From Maribellus sediminis (GTDB lineage: Bacteria; Bacteroidota; Bacteroidia; Bacteroidales; Prolixibacteraceae), in NCBI RefSeq assembly GCF_011799805.1, contig NZ_WXUB01000002.1, positions 620,001 to 684,000 on the forward strand: 64,000 bases of DNA, read 5' to 3'. The notes beneath the pieces were generated by a model that was not told the origin of the DNA, did no database searches, and saw only the letters and a program-made list of their open reading frames with translations. A program made the position numbers and the translations under genes. Positions 34,943-45,009 of this stretch are shown piece by piece (within the stretch, counting starts at the first letter, position 1; each line of letters starts with the position of its first letter).

Positions 34943-36511
34943 TTAGTCCATTTCTGAAATCTTGTCGCTGATTCTGAAATAATCAAAATCGACATAACCG
35001 CCTGTACTTTTGGTGGCGTAGTTAAACAGCCCGAAACGGTAACCCATAAAATGTTCCATAAGTGTATATTCCATTTTTAGCGGACCGCCAATTGCTGTCC
35101 ATGATTTTCCGTCGAGACTGTAGTAAAACCGGGCAATATCTTTTCTGTCGCGGAAATCGCAGTCGATTTTAAAGTACACTTCGTTTTGTGTTAACGGAAG
35201 ACTTTCCATTTCAACCGGGGTATCGGTTTCGTTGCTGATCATGCAAATGAATTTCTTTCCACCAGTCATCTTCACTCCCACCTGACCATACTTTCGTTGC
35301 AAGGCGCAGAATCCGGCAAAATCGCCATCTTTCATATTCGAAGCATCCATTAAAGTGTTGGCCGAACTTACCGGGCCAAAAGTTCGCTGAGTAAGGGTGT
35401 TTCGGGCATACACAAAACTTTCGTCAACACGGCCGGTGGTCAGGCGTAAATAACCTTTTCTGTCGCGCACCGACCAAAGCTCGTTAACCGGGTTGTGATT
35501 CCACTGCCAAACCAGCGGTAGATCTGCATCCTTTTTCTTGCGATTGAATTCATCGGAGTTTACAATTCCGGGGATTAAACCTTTGCTTGCCGGCAAATCC
35601 AGCGTTTCGGGAACTTTACCATCTACACCCAAAACAGGCCAGCCGTCTTCCCATGTTACAGGCACCAGGTATGGAATACGACCTACTGATCCGTTATCAC
35701 GGAAAAGAAATGAAAACCATTTTCCATCCGGCGTATCGATCAATCCGCCTTGTGCTACACCTTTATCCTGCAATGCCAGGCGGCCTTCCCAAGGACCATT
35801 AATATTATCGGCCCGGTGAATAACAACCGTACGCATACTGCCTCGTGGCCAGGTAATGTTAAACAGGTAGTATTTTCCATTTACTTTAAACAACTGCGAG
35901 CCTTCGGCAGGCAGCATAATCCTTTCGCCAGCCGGTGCACTGGAGTTCTCTATCAACACTTTTTCGGTTCCTTCCTTAACACCCGAAAAATCAGGTTCCA
36001 GTTCAGCAATCATTAATCTTCCGGCTCCCCAAATCATATAAATTTTGCCGTCGTCGTCGAAAAACAAGGTGTTGTCGTGCAAACTCGGAGAAAACTCGTG
36101 TCGTTTCCATTCGCCTTTTTCAATGTCTTTTGTTGAGAAAACATATGTTTTACCGGTTGTGCTCGAAAAGGTTGACACATAATACATGTTGTTGTGGTAA
36201 CGGATAGAGCTCGCCCACGATCCTTTTCCATAGGCGCGTTTTTCGTTATCGAGATTCATGGCATCATTGTCTGCCAGCCTATCGTAAGCGTAACTCACCA
36301 TCTCCCAGTTTACCAGGTCTTTCGATTTCATGATGGGCACACCCGGCACCATGTGCATGGTAGTGCTGCTCATGTAATAATTGTCGCCCACACGTATCAT
36401 CGACATATCGGGTACATCGGCATAAATAATGGGATTGGTAGCTTTTTGTGCCTGGCTGGTTGAAATAACAAACAGCAGCAGAGCAATCAGTAAATAAGAA
36501 TGATTCTTCAT
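34943..36511 (-). CDS. GH43 (subfamily-12-like) with C-terminal beta-sandwich
   Basis: A 522-residue exported beta-xylosidase or alpha-L-arabinofuranosidase. The signal peptide ends at SQAQ (22). Catalytic positions: D35 in ADVPDMSMIRVGD (base; D32 nearby), D146 in LHDNTLFFDDDG (pKa modulator) and E203 in PAEGSQLFKVNG (acid). Residues about 325-515 form the GH43_C2 concanavalin-like sandwich that completes the active site in this group (LPLVWQWNHNP, then YVDFDYFRIS). The domain layout resembles GH43 enzymes in Bacteroides xylan loci. It follows the candidate clan-A hydrolase by 18 bp and precedes the CE6/GH43 fusion by 45 bp. The subfamily name is from memory of motifs, not from a search. Confidence 0.9.
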   Translation of the reverse strand: MKNHSYLLIALLLFVISTSQAQKATNPIIYADVPDMSMIRVGDNYYMSSTTMHMVPGVPIMKSKDLVNWEMVSYAYDRLADNDAMNLDNEKRAYGKGSWASSIRYHNNMYYVSTFSSTTGKTYVFSTKDIEKGEWKRHEFSPSLHDNTLFFDDDGKIYMIWGAGRLMIAELEPDFSGVKEGTEKVLIENSSAPAGERIMLPAEGSQLFKVNGKYYLFNITWPRGSMRTVVIHRADNINGPWEGRLALQDKGVAQGGLIDTPDGKWFSFLFRDNGSVGRIPYLVPVTWEDGWPVLGVDGKVPETLDLPASKGLIPGIVNSDEFNRKKKDADLPLVWQWNHNPVNELWSVRDRKGYLRLTTGRVDESFVYARNTLTQRTFGPVSSANTLMDASNMKDGDFAGFCALQRKYGQVGVKMTGGKKFICMISNETDTPVEMESLPLTQNEVYFKIDCDFRDRKDIARFYYSLDGKSWTAIGGPLKMEYTLMEHFMGYRFGLFNYATKSTGGYVDFDYFRISDKISEMD

Positions 36512-36529
36512 TTTATTGCGTTTTTGTTT

Positions 36530-38053
36530 TTATTGTTCTGTTTTTGTAATTCGCAGTGCCATATAAGGCTTGGCAGGCAGTTCAATTAAACTGTGCCCCG
36601 TAAATTTCTTTTGCAGGGGCGTAATTGTCATGTTCCAGGTGTCGATTACCTCAACCTGAAAAAAGGCATCTTTTGGTAAATCGATTACCATGCTTCGTGG
36701 TTGTGCGTCGTTTAAATAGCCGAGGTAGTATTCACCTGCCACTCCAATGCACGAAAACGGCATCCAGGTAAAAAGCGGAACGGGTTTCATTTGAGGGGGT
36801 GCCTGTTCCAGAATTCCGCGAAGGAACTTAATCCTTTCGGGACTTGTGCCCCGTAAAACACCACCTTTCGACCACCACAATACATCCGACGATTCATTTG
36901 GAAAACCAATAGGCTGTTCTGTTACATAGGTATCTCCGTGTCCTACGTATCCGCCATTGGTAACCCCCCGCCAGAATTTCAGGGTTAGTGATTCGCCAGT
37001 TAAATTTCCCCACGACCACGGAATGTTTCCTTCGTAGCGGCACTCGTCGTACACCACCGGTTTTTTAAACTTCAACCTTAACTCTTTTGCCCGGTAGGTA
37101 TCTTCGTTTTGAATACTAGCATGCGTGAGTTTTGGATTGGTATGATCGTAAATTCTAACTCCGTTATGGATGCCAATGAGGCGATGAAAAGGATCGGTTG
37201 AGGCAAACTTATCAATGTAATGTTCCCAATCGTTTAATGTTTTGTCGCGCATAAAATCGTATTCGTTCGCCATGCTCCACCACACATTTTTGTATGCTGA
37301 AAACCGGGCGATAATGTATTCGATGTAGCGGTCTTCCACCTCGCGGCTTAAATGTGCAAATCCCCAGCGATCGTAAGGATGAAAAATAATAAGGTCGGCT
37401 TCAATTCCCAGCGAATCGAGCTGTACGATTCGCTTTTCGATATTTTGAAAGTAATTAGGATTAAACCGGCTGTAATCCCAGTTTTTCAGGGGTGTTCCTT
37501 CAAAGGGGTAATACAACGGTTCGTTGTTGTTCCAGTCGTAACTTTTTGGGAAAATGCACATGCGCATCTTATTGAAATAGCCTTCCGACAATGTTTTAAG
37601 TGTCAGTTCGGCTAAACTGTCGCCCTGATGCACCCAGGCGTAACAGGTTGTTCCGAATGAGTGGTGAGGAGTGCCATCGGCATAAGCAAAATAAAAAGTA
37701 TCCTTAACTGCCACGGGTCCGTGGTTACTTCCGGTGGCCGGTAAACAGGAAAAACTTCCTTTTTTACGATCGAGTTTTTTTATGTTGCTGCTGGTACTAT
37801 ACTTCCATTCTCCCACTTTATGCGGCATAAAACGGATTCTATATATACCGTCGCCATCGTAAAAACCGGAAACGGTTACCGTATCACTCTCCCATACAAA
37901 TTGTCCCGTCAATTTTACGTCCACAAAAGGATTTCCATCGGCAGGCCCTTTCAGACTTACTTCGAAGACTTTCCATTGTTCAACTTCCGGTTGTCCGAAA
38001 AGCAATACACTGTTTAGGAGAGAAAAGACAAGAAGAATGATTTTTTTGTCCAT
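36530..38053 (-). CDS. Candidate clan GH-A hydrolase (DUF5060/DUF4038/DUF5605 type)
   Basis: A 507-residue exported protein (signal peptide to LLFGQ, 21) whose exact activity I do not know. Residues about 25-105 look like a DUF5060 beta-domain (VEQWKVFEVSLKGP, then GIYRIRFMPHKVGEWKY). About 115-400 is a TIM barrel of the DUF4038/apiosidase-like type, with FGTTCYAWVHQ near 133-143. About 415-505 matches a DUF5605-like C-terminal beta-domain. The barrel carries the clan-A pair: acid/base E264 in MANEYDF and nucleophile E337 in VYDECRYEGN. It is 6 bp from the GH29 upstream and 18 bp from the GH43 downstream. A glycosidase acting on an unusual side chain is a reasonable hypothesis. Confidence 0.8.
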   Translation of the reverse strand: MDKKIILLVFSLLNSVLLFGQPEVEQWKVFEVSLKGPADGNPFVDVKLTGQFVWESDTVTVSGFYDGDGIYRIRFMPHKVGEWKYSTSSNIKKLDRKKGSFSCLPATGSNHGPVAVKDTFYFAYADGTPHHSFGTTCYAWVHQGDSLAELTLKTLSEGYFNKMRMCIFPKSYDWNNNEPLYYPFEGTPLKNWDYSRFNPNYFQNIEKRIVQLDSLGIEADLIIFHPYDRWGFAHLSREVEDRYIEYIIARFSAYKNVWWSMANEYDFMRDKTLNDWEHYIDKFASTDPFHRLIGIHNGVRIYDHTNPKLTHASIQNEDTYRAKELRLKFKKPVVYDECRYEGNIPWSWGNLTGESLTLKFWRGVTNGGYVGHGDTYVTEQPIGFPNESSDVLWWSKGGVLRGTSPERIKFLRGILEQAPPQMKPVPLFTWMPFSCIGVAGEYYLGYLNDAQPRSMVIDLPKDAFFQVEVIDTWNMTITPLQKKFTGHSLIELPAKPYMALRITKTEQ

Positions 38054-38059
38054 AACATT

Positions 38060-40456
38060 CTATTTTACTTTTTCGAAAACCATTTTATCGAGGTTAAAAG
38101 GCCCGGATTCAATAACTACTTTCAGCAGATGCTCACCGGCGTCCAGATCAATAGTTTTGTTTATTTCCTGATAGTTCTGAAATCCTCCGGTATTGGGTAC
38201 TGAAATACTCCCGGTTTTATCCTTGCCATCACATTCAAGCCGCATTTTCGCCTGATCGGAATTGGTACTAACATTTAATTTCACCGTGTAGCTGGCCGAT
38301 TTTTCAACATAAACCGTATAAACCAGCCATTCTCCGCCACTGGTCCAGCCCACTGCATAACCACCTTCGCAAACATCGATATCCACAGCTTCTTCCGGAC
38401 GGTACTTGCCTCCCTGGTTTCTTTCTTCCGAATCGTGATACGCATCTTCGGGGCATCCGATATCGTAATCCTCGGCCTCAACTGTTCCGGGAATTGTATG
38501 TGGTTTGTAAGCCGCTTGTTCGGTTTCGCAGACTTCTTTTAATTGCCATTTAAAACGATTGTTCCCCAGATCAAAGATTGCAGCCCCCGCTCCTTCGGCC
38601 AATTCGCCATTTATTCCCAGAATTTTTCCGGGAAATTGTTGGTTTGTAATTGTAAAATAACCGCTGTGTGCATCGTGAATTTTCCATACCTGGTTTTCGT
38701 TTTTCGACAAATCAGCCAGTTTGAGTGTGTCTTCAACCGTACATTCCAATGCTTTTTCAGGATTTTCGCGGTTGAGGATTAGATAAAGTCCGTTTCCTAC
38801 TTGTTCCAATTTCCACTGACTGGCAGCATCTCTTCGTGCGCTGCCAAGTTTTAATTCGGCATTGAGCAACAGCGTTCCTTTGTTATTTCCGGGTATCAGG
38901 AAGTAATGTGGCGAAGTATTAAAATTTACATAATTGTTATACTCCGGAATTTCGTCTGCAAAACTGAGCTTAAGAACATAAGCCAATTCTATAAAAGATT
39001 TTTCCGGAAGCTCCACCTCCAATCCATTTTCATTCTGCCTGTAGCTCAACGTCTTGTATGTTCCGGCTTCGTTGTCGATCAATTCAACCGATGTCAGGGA
39101 ACTTAAATCAATCCGACCGGAAGCCAAAGCCCCGAGCAGGACATTCTTCTGTCCTTCATCCCAGCCTAAAAGAATGGCATAAAGTGTAGAATTGTCCTTC
39201 GAGCGTGTGTAGCGGATATCGGCAGCAGTTCCGGCAGCCGGTTCCATAAATACGCCATGATCGGCCCCCATTTTTGTAGGTCCTTCGCCATATTTGTCCC
39301 AAGCGCGGGTTGCATAAACTGCTTCGCCATACTTTTTAAGCCAATTGCCCATTGCATGCAAAATATCTTTTTGCTCCTGCGGGATTGTACCATCAGCTTT
39401 GGGAGAAAGGTTCAGTAATAAATTGCCATTTTTACTGATCCGGTCTAAAAAACCATGCAGAACTTGTTTTTCGGAATAGTAACCAATTCCTTCGGTGTAA
39501 CACCAACTCGACGAACTAATGGCATCGTCGGTTAACCAGTAGTTATCGGTAATATCAACCGGGCCTCCTCGTTCGTAATCGAGCACTGCACATTTTGTGT
39601 TCAAGCCATCTTTGTAAGTAGCTACCACTTCTTTATCCCAGCTGTTGGCCTGGTTGTAATAATAGGCCAGAAACTGCAAAAGCACAGGTTGCGAAATTTT
39701 GTGAAGGTTAAAATCCTGCCAGATAATATCGGGCCGGTAATCATCAATAATCTCTTTGTGTTTGGCCAGCCAGAGTTCTTCGTTTTTTTCTTTACCCTGC
39801 TGACCGTAGAGAATCTTCAGTTCCGGATCTTCCATTTCAGGAACATGATCGTAAAACCCCGTAATGTTGTAGGCATGATGCATCGACAGGATCACTTTCA
39901 TGTTTTGTTCGCGGATGGCATCGGTTAGTAAGCCTACCAAATCGAGCTGCGGACCTTTGTCTTTGGCATTCCATGGATTTACCTTGCTGGCCCACATCGA
40001 AAATCCGTCGTGGTGCTCGGCTACCGGACCGGCAAATTTTGCACCTGCGTCGGCAAAAAGCTGTGCCCATTCCTGCGGGTCGAAACTGCCACCTTCCGAT
40101 TTCAGTTTAGGTTCGAACTTTACAAAATTCCCCTGTTTGTCGTTGGCTCCGGTAATGAAATTATTGTATGGCCAGCTTGCAGGATCTCCATAAACCTGCT
40201 TGTGGTGTCGATTTTCAGAAGTTCCGTCAATATACATGTTGCGCGGATACCACTCGTTGGCAAAGGCCGGAACGGTGTAAACGCCCCAATGGAAGTAAAT
40301 CCCAAACTTGGCATCTTTAAACCATTCAGGAACCGGATTGGCTTGCTCCAGCGATTCAAAATTGTTCTCGTAAGGCGTTTTGTCTTGCGTTTGTTCGGAA
40401 CAACTTATCAGTATTGCAATGAATACTAACAATACGGGAATGTTACTCCATTTCAT
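38060..40456 (-). CDS. GH29 alpha-L-fucosidase with ricin-like and CBM6 modules, lipoprotein
   Basis: A 798-residue lipoprotein (LISC, Cys19). The GH29 barrel spans about 40-490: PEWFKDAKFGIYFHWG near the start, the EHHDGFSMW motif (147-155), and nucleophile D248 in DIIWQDFN, a less common form of the family WFD motif. Residues about 500-635 look like a ricin-type/CBM13 trefoil (QWKLEQVGNGLYLI, NQVWKI, FKWQLKE). About 650-798 is a CBM6 (TVEAEDYDIGCPEDAYHD, GGEWLVYTVYV). Probably a retaining alpha-L-fucosidase or alpha-L-galactosidase that binds xylan or galactan through its extra modules. It follows GH146 by 19 bp. This is the first of three GH29 genes in a 9-kb stretch, each with different accessory modules. 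Confidence 0.9.
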   Translation of the reverse strand: MKWSNIPVLLVFIAILISCSEQTQDKTPYENNFESLEQANPVPEWFKDAKFGIYFHWGVYTVPAFANEWYPRNMYIDGTSENRHHKQVYGDPASWPYNNFITGANDKQGNFVKFEPKLKSEGGSFDPQEWAQLFADAGAKFAGPVAEHHDGFSMWASKVNPWNAKDKGPQLDLVGLLTDAIREQNMKVILSMHHAYNITGFYDHVPEMEDPELKILYGQQGKEKNEELWLAKHKEIIDDYRPDIIWQDFNLHKISQPVLLQFLAYYYNQANSWDKEVVATYKDGLNTKCAVLDYERGGPVDITDNYWLTDDAISSSSWCYTEGIGYYSEKQVLHGFLDRISKNGNLLLNLSPKADGTIPQEQKDILHAMGNWLKKYGEAVYATRAWDKYGEGPTKMGADHGVFMEPAAGTAADIRYTRSKDNSTLYAILLGWDEGQKNVLLGALASGRIDLSSLTSVELIDNEAGTYKTLSYRQNENGLEVELPEKSFIELAYVLKLSFADEIPEYNNYVNFNTSPHYFLIPGNNKGTLLLNAELKLGSARRDAASQWKLEQVGNGLYLILNRENPEKALECTVEDTLKLADLSKNENQVWKIHDAHSGYFTITNQQFPGKILGINGELAEGAGAAIFDLGNNRFKWQLKEVCETEQAAYKPHTIPGTVEAEDYDIGCPEDAYHDSEERNQGGKYRPEEAVDIDVCEGGYAVGWTSGGEWLVYTVYVEKSASYTVKLNVSTNSDQAKMRLECDGKDKTGSISVPNTGGFQNYQEINKTIDLDAGEHLLKVVIESGPFNLDKMVFEKVK

Positions 40457-40475
40457 AGTTACCGTTTATATTGGT

Positions 40476-42869
40476 TTAGTTTTTTTCAGCACGTAACAAG
40501 CGAACGACATACACAGCGCCAGCCGTATTTCCGGGAAGCGCTTCAAACTTTATTCTCACACTGCTTTTGCCTTCAACCATCGAACTGGGGATCGGATACA
40601 CGATATCCTGTAAGGCTGAAATCTCCCAACGCCTGGTATTGTCTTCGGTTACCAGTTTTTCATCGTCGATATAAATATTGAATTTGCGGCCTCCCCACTC
40701 TGCTCCCCAGTAACGCACGAACAAACTCAGGTTCGTTTCGGAGTTGGTTGCCAAATCATAACTGAAATAACCTCCGCCAAAAGCCTCGCGGTAGAATTCG
40801 TTTTGGTTATTTCCCGATCTTGATCGTTCCTGTTGCATGGCATGGTCGGTTTCAGGCTGTTGTTCGCCGGTGGCTACATAATCAACGGTTCTTTTTTCGA
40901 TGGCCAGTTTTGCCTGTTCGTTAGCTGCAAGCGAGTCCACATAAGCCTGATAGCCATCGTTGGTTAAAGCCAGCCAGTACATCATGTACCTCGAATCGTG
41001 AATCTGGCTGAACGGCTCAAGCGTCAAATCCATTGGATTCACCATCTTCACATTCAGCTTAAAATGAAGCGGATTCCCCTCAATCGGCTCCAGTTTGTCG
41101 CCCAGGTTCTCCATATCGTCTTCCACCAGGATCGGTGCTTTATCAACCGGCAAATATTCGCCACTCGAATATTGTCCCCAGCGGCCATCGTCAGCAATCA
41201 ATCCCCTTAAATCTTCGGTTCCGGTTTGTGCTCCCAGCAAAATTGGCCCGTGCATAAAAGCAATGTATTCGGGCACATTTGGTAAATGCTCGATGGTACT
41301 TTGCATAGGCAATTCAATTACCACCTTATCGCCCTTTTTCCATGTTCGGTTAATATTGATGTAAGACGAAGGACGTTCGGTATATTCAACCGCTTCGCCA
41401 TTTACCTTAATTTTTAGTGCTCCTTCTTTTACCCAAGCCGGGTATCTTACTTTTAAATTGAAGTCTGAATTACCTTTTGTAATGGTGAGTTTTGTTTGTT
41501 CTGAATAAGGAAACGTTGTTTCCTGTTTTAGCTGAATGTCTTTTTCTTTCCAGTTGAGTTCCGAAGCCACAAACAAATTCAGGTACAAGTCATCATCAGC
41601 ATGGGTGTAAATAAAACGGTTGTACTGCCCGTGGTTTTCCATTCCGGTTCCTACGCAACACCACATGGCCTCGTTTGGCGCCGAATAAACACGGTAATGT
41701 CGTGGCCGCGCCGGAGTAAAATAAACATAGCCACCGTGCTCGGGATGTTGTGATGAAAGAATATGGTTGAACATCGTACGTTCGTAATAATCAGCATATT
41801 TGGCCTCGGGATAAACACGGAATAAATCTTCAGTAAGTTTGAGCATGTTATACGAGTTACAGGACTCAGGCCCGTCGTTTACATGTACAAAATCGATACA
41901 CGAACTTTCGCTTGGAAAGTGCTCTCGGCGGCTGTTTCCTCCAAATGCCAGCGAACGGTTTTGGGTAATGGTTTCCCATGAAAAGCGTGCTGCCTCCAGG
42001 TATTGCTCATCATCAGCAAGCTCGGCAATGCGCTCGAAACCAATAAATTTGGGGATCTGCGTATTTGCATGCTGGTTATCAAGGTTGTCGATATCGTGCG
42101 ACAAGGGCTCCAAAAATTTTCGATGCGAATAACGTTTTGCGGCAGTCAGGTATTTTTCATCACCGGTAATCTGGTAGGCATCCGCGTAAACTTCGTTCAT
42201 GCCACCGTGTTCCATACCCAGCATTGTTTCCATCTGCTCGTCCGACAAATCTGCTGTCAGATCGATTCCCCAGTCGCAAAACTTCAGAAACAGGTCTTTG
42301 GCCTCTTCACTTTCGCCATAAAGCCATGCATCGCGCAAACCGGCATACATTTTATGCAGGTTGTAAAAAGGCGCCCACGAACCAAAATACACTCCAAAAT
42401 CGCCTTTTTTGAACGTTGACCAAAGTTTGGCGCTATTCGGGAAACCGCCGACATAACCAATACCCCATTCGGGGTTATTTACCGCATTGGCTTCCTGGCA
42501 TTCTTTTAATTCTTTCAACATATAATCCATCCGGCGCTTGCACTCTTTGTTACCTGTTGCGGCGTAGTTCATTGCCATAGCCGATAGGTAATGACCGCCA
42601 ACATGGCCGTCTAATCCGTCCCAGTTCGGATAGGTTGGTTTGCGAGGTTCCAACCCGGCTTCCTTACGGTATGGTGCCAGAAAACGATCTACATCGTATT
42701 GTAACAAAACTTCTATATTCAGGTCGCGCGCTTTTTTAAACGGGCCATCAAGCAGTTGAACGTCGCTTAATGGAAATTCGTTTGGGTACAATTTATTTTG
42801 TGCGCCGGAATACATGCTCGCGGCAAGAACAAAAGTAGTAATCAGAGAAAGATAAATAAGTTTATTCAT
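40476..42869 (-). CDS. GH146/GH127-type beta-L-arabinofuranosidase (DUF1680)
   Basis: A 797-residue exported enzyme (signal peptide to SGAQ, 24) of the DUF1680 fold. DGHVGGHYLSAMA (about 88-100) is the family signature. The metal/nucleophile set is complete: E335 and C337 in GPESCNSYN and C404/C405 in WCCVGTGMENHG. This matches the Glu-x-Cys and Cys-Cys arrangement of HypBA1, in which a zinc-held Cys is the nucleophile. C-terminal beta-domains from about 650 (REAFGGGYFSYDLATNSET, NLSLFVRYWGAEWGG) are as in GH146 members. It would release terminal beta-L-arabinofuranose, a linkage not common in simple xylan, which supports a complex substrate. Neighbours on both sides are GH29 genes, at 16-19 bp. 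Confidence 0.88.
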   Translation of the reverse strand: MNKLIYLSLITTFVLAASMYSGAQNKLYPNEFPLSDVQLLDGPFKKARDLNIEVLLQYDVDRFLAPYRKEAGLEPRKPTYPNWDGLDGHVGGHYLSAMAMNYAATGNKECKRRMDYMLKELKECQEANAVNNPEWGIGYVGGFPNSAKLWSTFKKGDFGVYFGSWAPFYNLHKMYAGLRDAWLYGESEEAKDLFLKFCDWGIDLTADLSDEQMETMLGMEHGGMNEVYADAYQITGDEKYLTAAKRYSHRKFLEPLSHDIDNLDNQHANTQIPKFIGFERIAELADDEQYLEAARFSWETITQNRSLAFGGNSRREHFPSESSCIDFVHVNDGPESCNSYNMLKLTEDLFRVYPEAKYADYYERTMFNHILSSQHPEHGGYVYFTPARPRHYRVYSAPNEAMWCCVGTGMENHGQYNRFIYTHADDDLYLNLFVASELNWKEKDIQLKQETTFPYSEQTKLTITKGNSDFNLKVRYPAWVKEGALKIKVNGEAVEYTERPSSYININRTWKKGDKVVIELPMQSTIEHLPNVPEYIAFMHGPILLGAQTGTEDLRGLIADDGRWGQYSSGEYLPVDKAPILVEDDMENLGDKLEPIEGNPLHFKLNVKMVNPMDLTLEPFSQIHDSRYMMYWLALTNDGYQAYVDSLAANEQAKLAIEKRTVDYVATGEQQPETDHAMQQERSRSGNNQNEFYREAFGGGYFSYDLATNSETNLSLFVRYWGAEWGGRKFNIYIDDEKLVTEDNTRRWEISALQDIVYPIPSSMVEGKSSVRIKFEALPGNTAGAVYVVRLLRAEKN

Positions 42870-42885
42870 AGTAAGTTTATTAAAT

Positions 42886-44967
42886 TCAGTTGGTTATGAT
42901 ATTGAATTCGGCATAGCAGATGTTATTGTTTCCTTCGGTATTTTTTAGTGCGCGTAGCTTAATGTAACGGGCTTTTGCGGGCTCGAAGTTTTTAGCTTGC
43001 CACAATGGATTGTTTTTAATATTGGAGAACTCACCTTCACTAACCAGTTTCCATTTTTTATTGTCGGATGAAACAAAGAATTGGTAATCTGTAATAATAC
43101 CCGGGCCCCATAAAGTTTGGTCGGGGAAATACCTGAACCCGGTGAGTTCAAGATCATCGCCAAGATCGATAACCAGATCAGAAGGTAATTTGATTTGGCG
43201 AGGCTGGTGCCATGCAGTCGCCTGGTTACCATCGAGAATGGCGTAGGCTTTTTCGTCGTCAGTACTGATTATTTTCCAGTTTTTACGCGAAAGGTCAAAC
43301 TCTTCTGTTGTTGCGGTGCTGCTTTTTCCCGATGATGCTTCAAAGGCAATAGCGCTTACTTTTATTTTTCCTTCAGTTTGAATTGGCTCCTTGTATTTTG
43401 TTGAGTTACTGTCGGGTGTTGTACCATCGAGTGTATAATAGATTTCCGATTCGGTATCGGCAGGAATAATGCTGACTGTGCCCGACTGATCCCGAATAAT
43501 AGTTGGTGGTGTCAGAATTTGTGGCGCATCGTAAACTCCAATGTTTGAAATTAACGGACAAGCTTTAGAATCGGTTATGTTTAAACGAAGTTTTGTTGCC
43601 TTAACCGTTGGGAAACGAAGAATACGTTTGTAGCCAATTGTGGTTTGCTTATCCAGTTCTTTCCACTCGCCATCAACCAGCGCCTCTATGGTAAACGACT
43701 TAACCCGTTGTCCCAAACGAATGTATTCCTGGGCCATAAAGCGATTAAAGGTTTTTGCTTCGCCAAAATCGATGGTCAGCGAGGCTGTTTTTACCTCATC
43801 ATCGGTAGTCCAGTATGTATTTTTATCGGAATCGATAGCATTTTCTGCTCCAAATTTACGGCTTTTACCACGTACATTAGAGGCTTCAGCTTTGGCATTT
43901 TTAACCAGGTTTTCATCGAATACTTCTTTTACGGCTTCAGCAAGATCAAGTGCTGCTTTTTCATCACGTTCATCGATTAATCCATTTGGTCTGATTGGAA
44001 AATTCAGTAAAAAAGTAGCGTTCCGTCCAATTGACTTGTAATAGGTATCCATCAATTGTGGCAAGGTTTTTACTTTGGTGTCCTCGCTGGGGTGATAAAA
44101 CCATTCGGGGCGAATGGAAGTATTTACTTCGCCCGGCACCCAGGCATTTCCGTTTTCCACACCATAATGTAACATCTCGAAAGGCACCTCGCCTGTACTA
44201 TCCAGCAAACTCCAGTTGGTTTCGCCAATCCAGCCGCCTTCTGTACCAACCCAACGCAGGTCGGCACGGTCGCCACCGTCGTTCCAGATTACAATGTTTG
44301 GTTGTAATTCTCGAATCATTTTATAGGTTGGTTGCCAGTCGTAGTATGTAGTACGGTCGATTTTACGGTTTTCATTGGCTCCACCATAATAGCCGGTACC
44401 ACCGTTGGCTCCATCAAACCAAATTTCAAAAATATCACCATAATTGGTCAGTACTTCTTTTATTTGATTTCTGAAAATGGTAATGTATTCAGGCTTTCCG
44501 TATTCCGGATTATTTCTATCCCATGGCGATACATAAATACCCAATTTGAGTCCGTATTCTTCGCAGGCATCGGCCAGTTCCTGAATCACATCACCTTTGC
44601 CATCTTTCCATGGCGCATTTTTTACTGAATACTCCGTTGTTTCTGTTGGCCACAAACAAAATCCGCAGTGGTGTTTGGCAGTAACAATAATACCTTTCAT
44701 TCCGGCTTCTTTGCAAATACGCGCCCACTGGCGGGTATCCAGTTTTTCGGGATTAAAAAGGCTTACGTCTTCATCTCCAAATCCCCACGACTGGTCGGTG
44801 TAGGTATTCAACGAAAAATGGATAAAAGCATAGTATTCCATTTCCTGCCAGCGCATCTGGTTTTCGGATGGCGTTGGGCCGATGGGTGCCGGTGGTTGAA
44901 CCTTGTTGCAGCTATAGTTTATGAAACTAATGAGCACGATAATTCCAAATAATAAGAATCTGTTCAT
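42886..44967 (-). CDS. GH29 alpha-L-fucosidase with two F5/8-type (CBM32) modules and a chitobiase-C-like domain
   Basis: A 693-residue probable lipoprotein (NYSC, Cys20). The GH29 barrel lies at about 35-345: RWQEMEYYAFIHFSLNTYTD, AKHHCGFCLWPTE (97-109) and nucleophile D185 in EIWFDGANGG. The C-terminal part begins with an F5/8 type C module (about 355-475, AIDSDKNTYWTTDDEV). A chitobiase/hexosaminidase C-terminal-like Ig domain follows (about 485-555, IYYTLDGTTPDSNS), then a second F5/8 type C module (about 560-693, AILDGNQATAWHQPR). This architecture is typical of GH29 group B enzymes, which prefer branched 1,3/1,4 fucosides. It is 42 bp from the GH29 upstream. Confidence 0.92.
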   Translation of the reverse strand: MNRFLLFGIIVLISFINYSCNKVQPPAPIGPTPSENQMRWQEMEYYAFIHFSLNTYTDQSWGFGDEDVSLFNPEKLDTRQWARICKEAGMKGIIVTAKHHCGFCLWPTETTEYSVKNAPWKDGKGDVIQELADACEEYGLKLGIYVSPWDRNNPEYGKPEYITIFRNQIKEVLTNYGDIFEIWFDGANGGTGYYGGANENRKIDRTTYYDWQPTYKMIRELQPNIVIWNDGGDRADLRWVGTEGGWIGETNWSLLDSTGEVPFEMLHYGVENGNAWVPGEVNTSIRPEWFYHPSEDTKVKTLPQLMDTYYKSIGRNATFLLNFPIRPNGLIDERDEKAALDLAEAVKEVFDENLVKNAKAEASNVRGKSRKFGAENAIDSDKNTYWTTDDEVKTASLTIDFGEAKTFNRFMAQEYIRLGQRVKSFTIEALVDGEWKELDKQTTIGYKRILRFPTVKATKLRLNITDSKACPLISNIGVYDAPQILTPPTIIRDQSGTVSIIPADTESEIYYTLDGTTPDSNSTKYKEPIQTEGKIKVSAIAFEASSGKSSTATTEEFDLSRKNWKIISTDDEKAYAILDGNQATAWHQPRQIKLPSDLVIDLGDDLELTGFRYFPDQTLWGPGIITDYQFFVSSDNKKWKLVSEGEFSNIKNNPLWQAKNFEPAKARYIKLRALKNTEGNNNICYAEFNIITN

Positions 44968-45009
44968 TGTATTTACTTTTTATTCAACTATTTTTTATCG
45001 ACTTATTTA

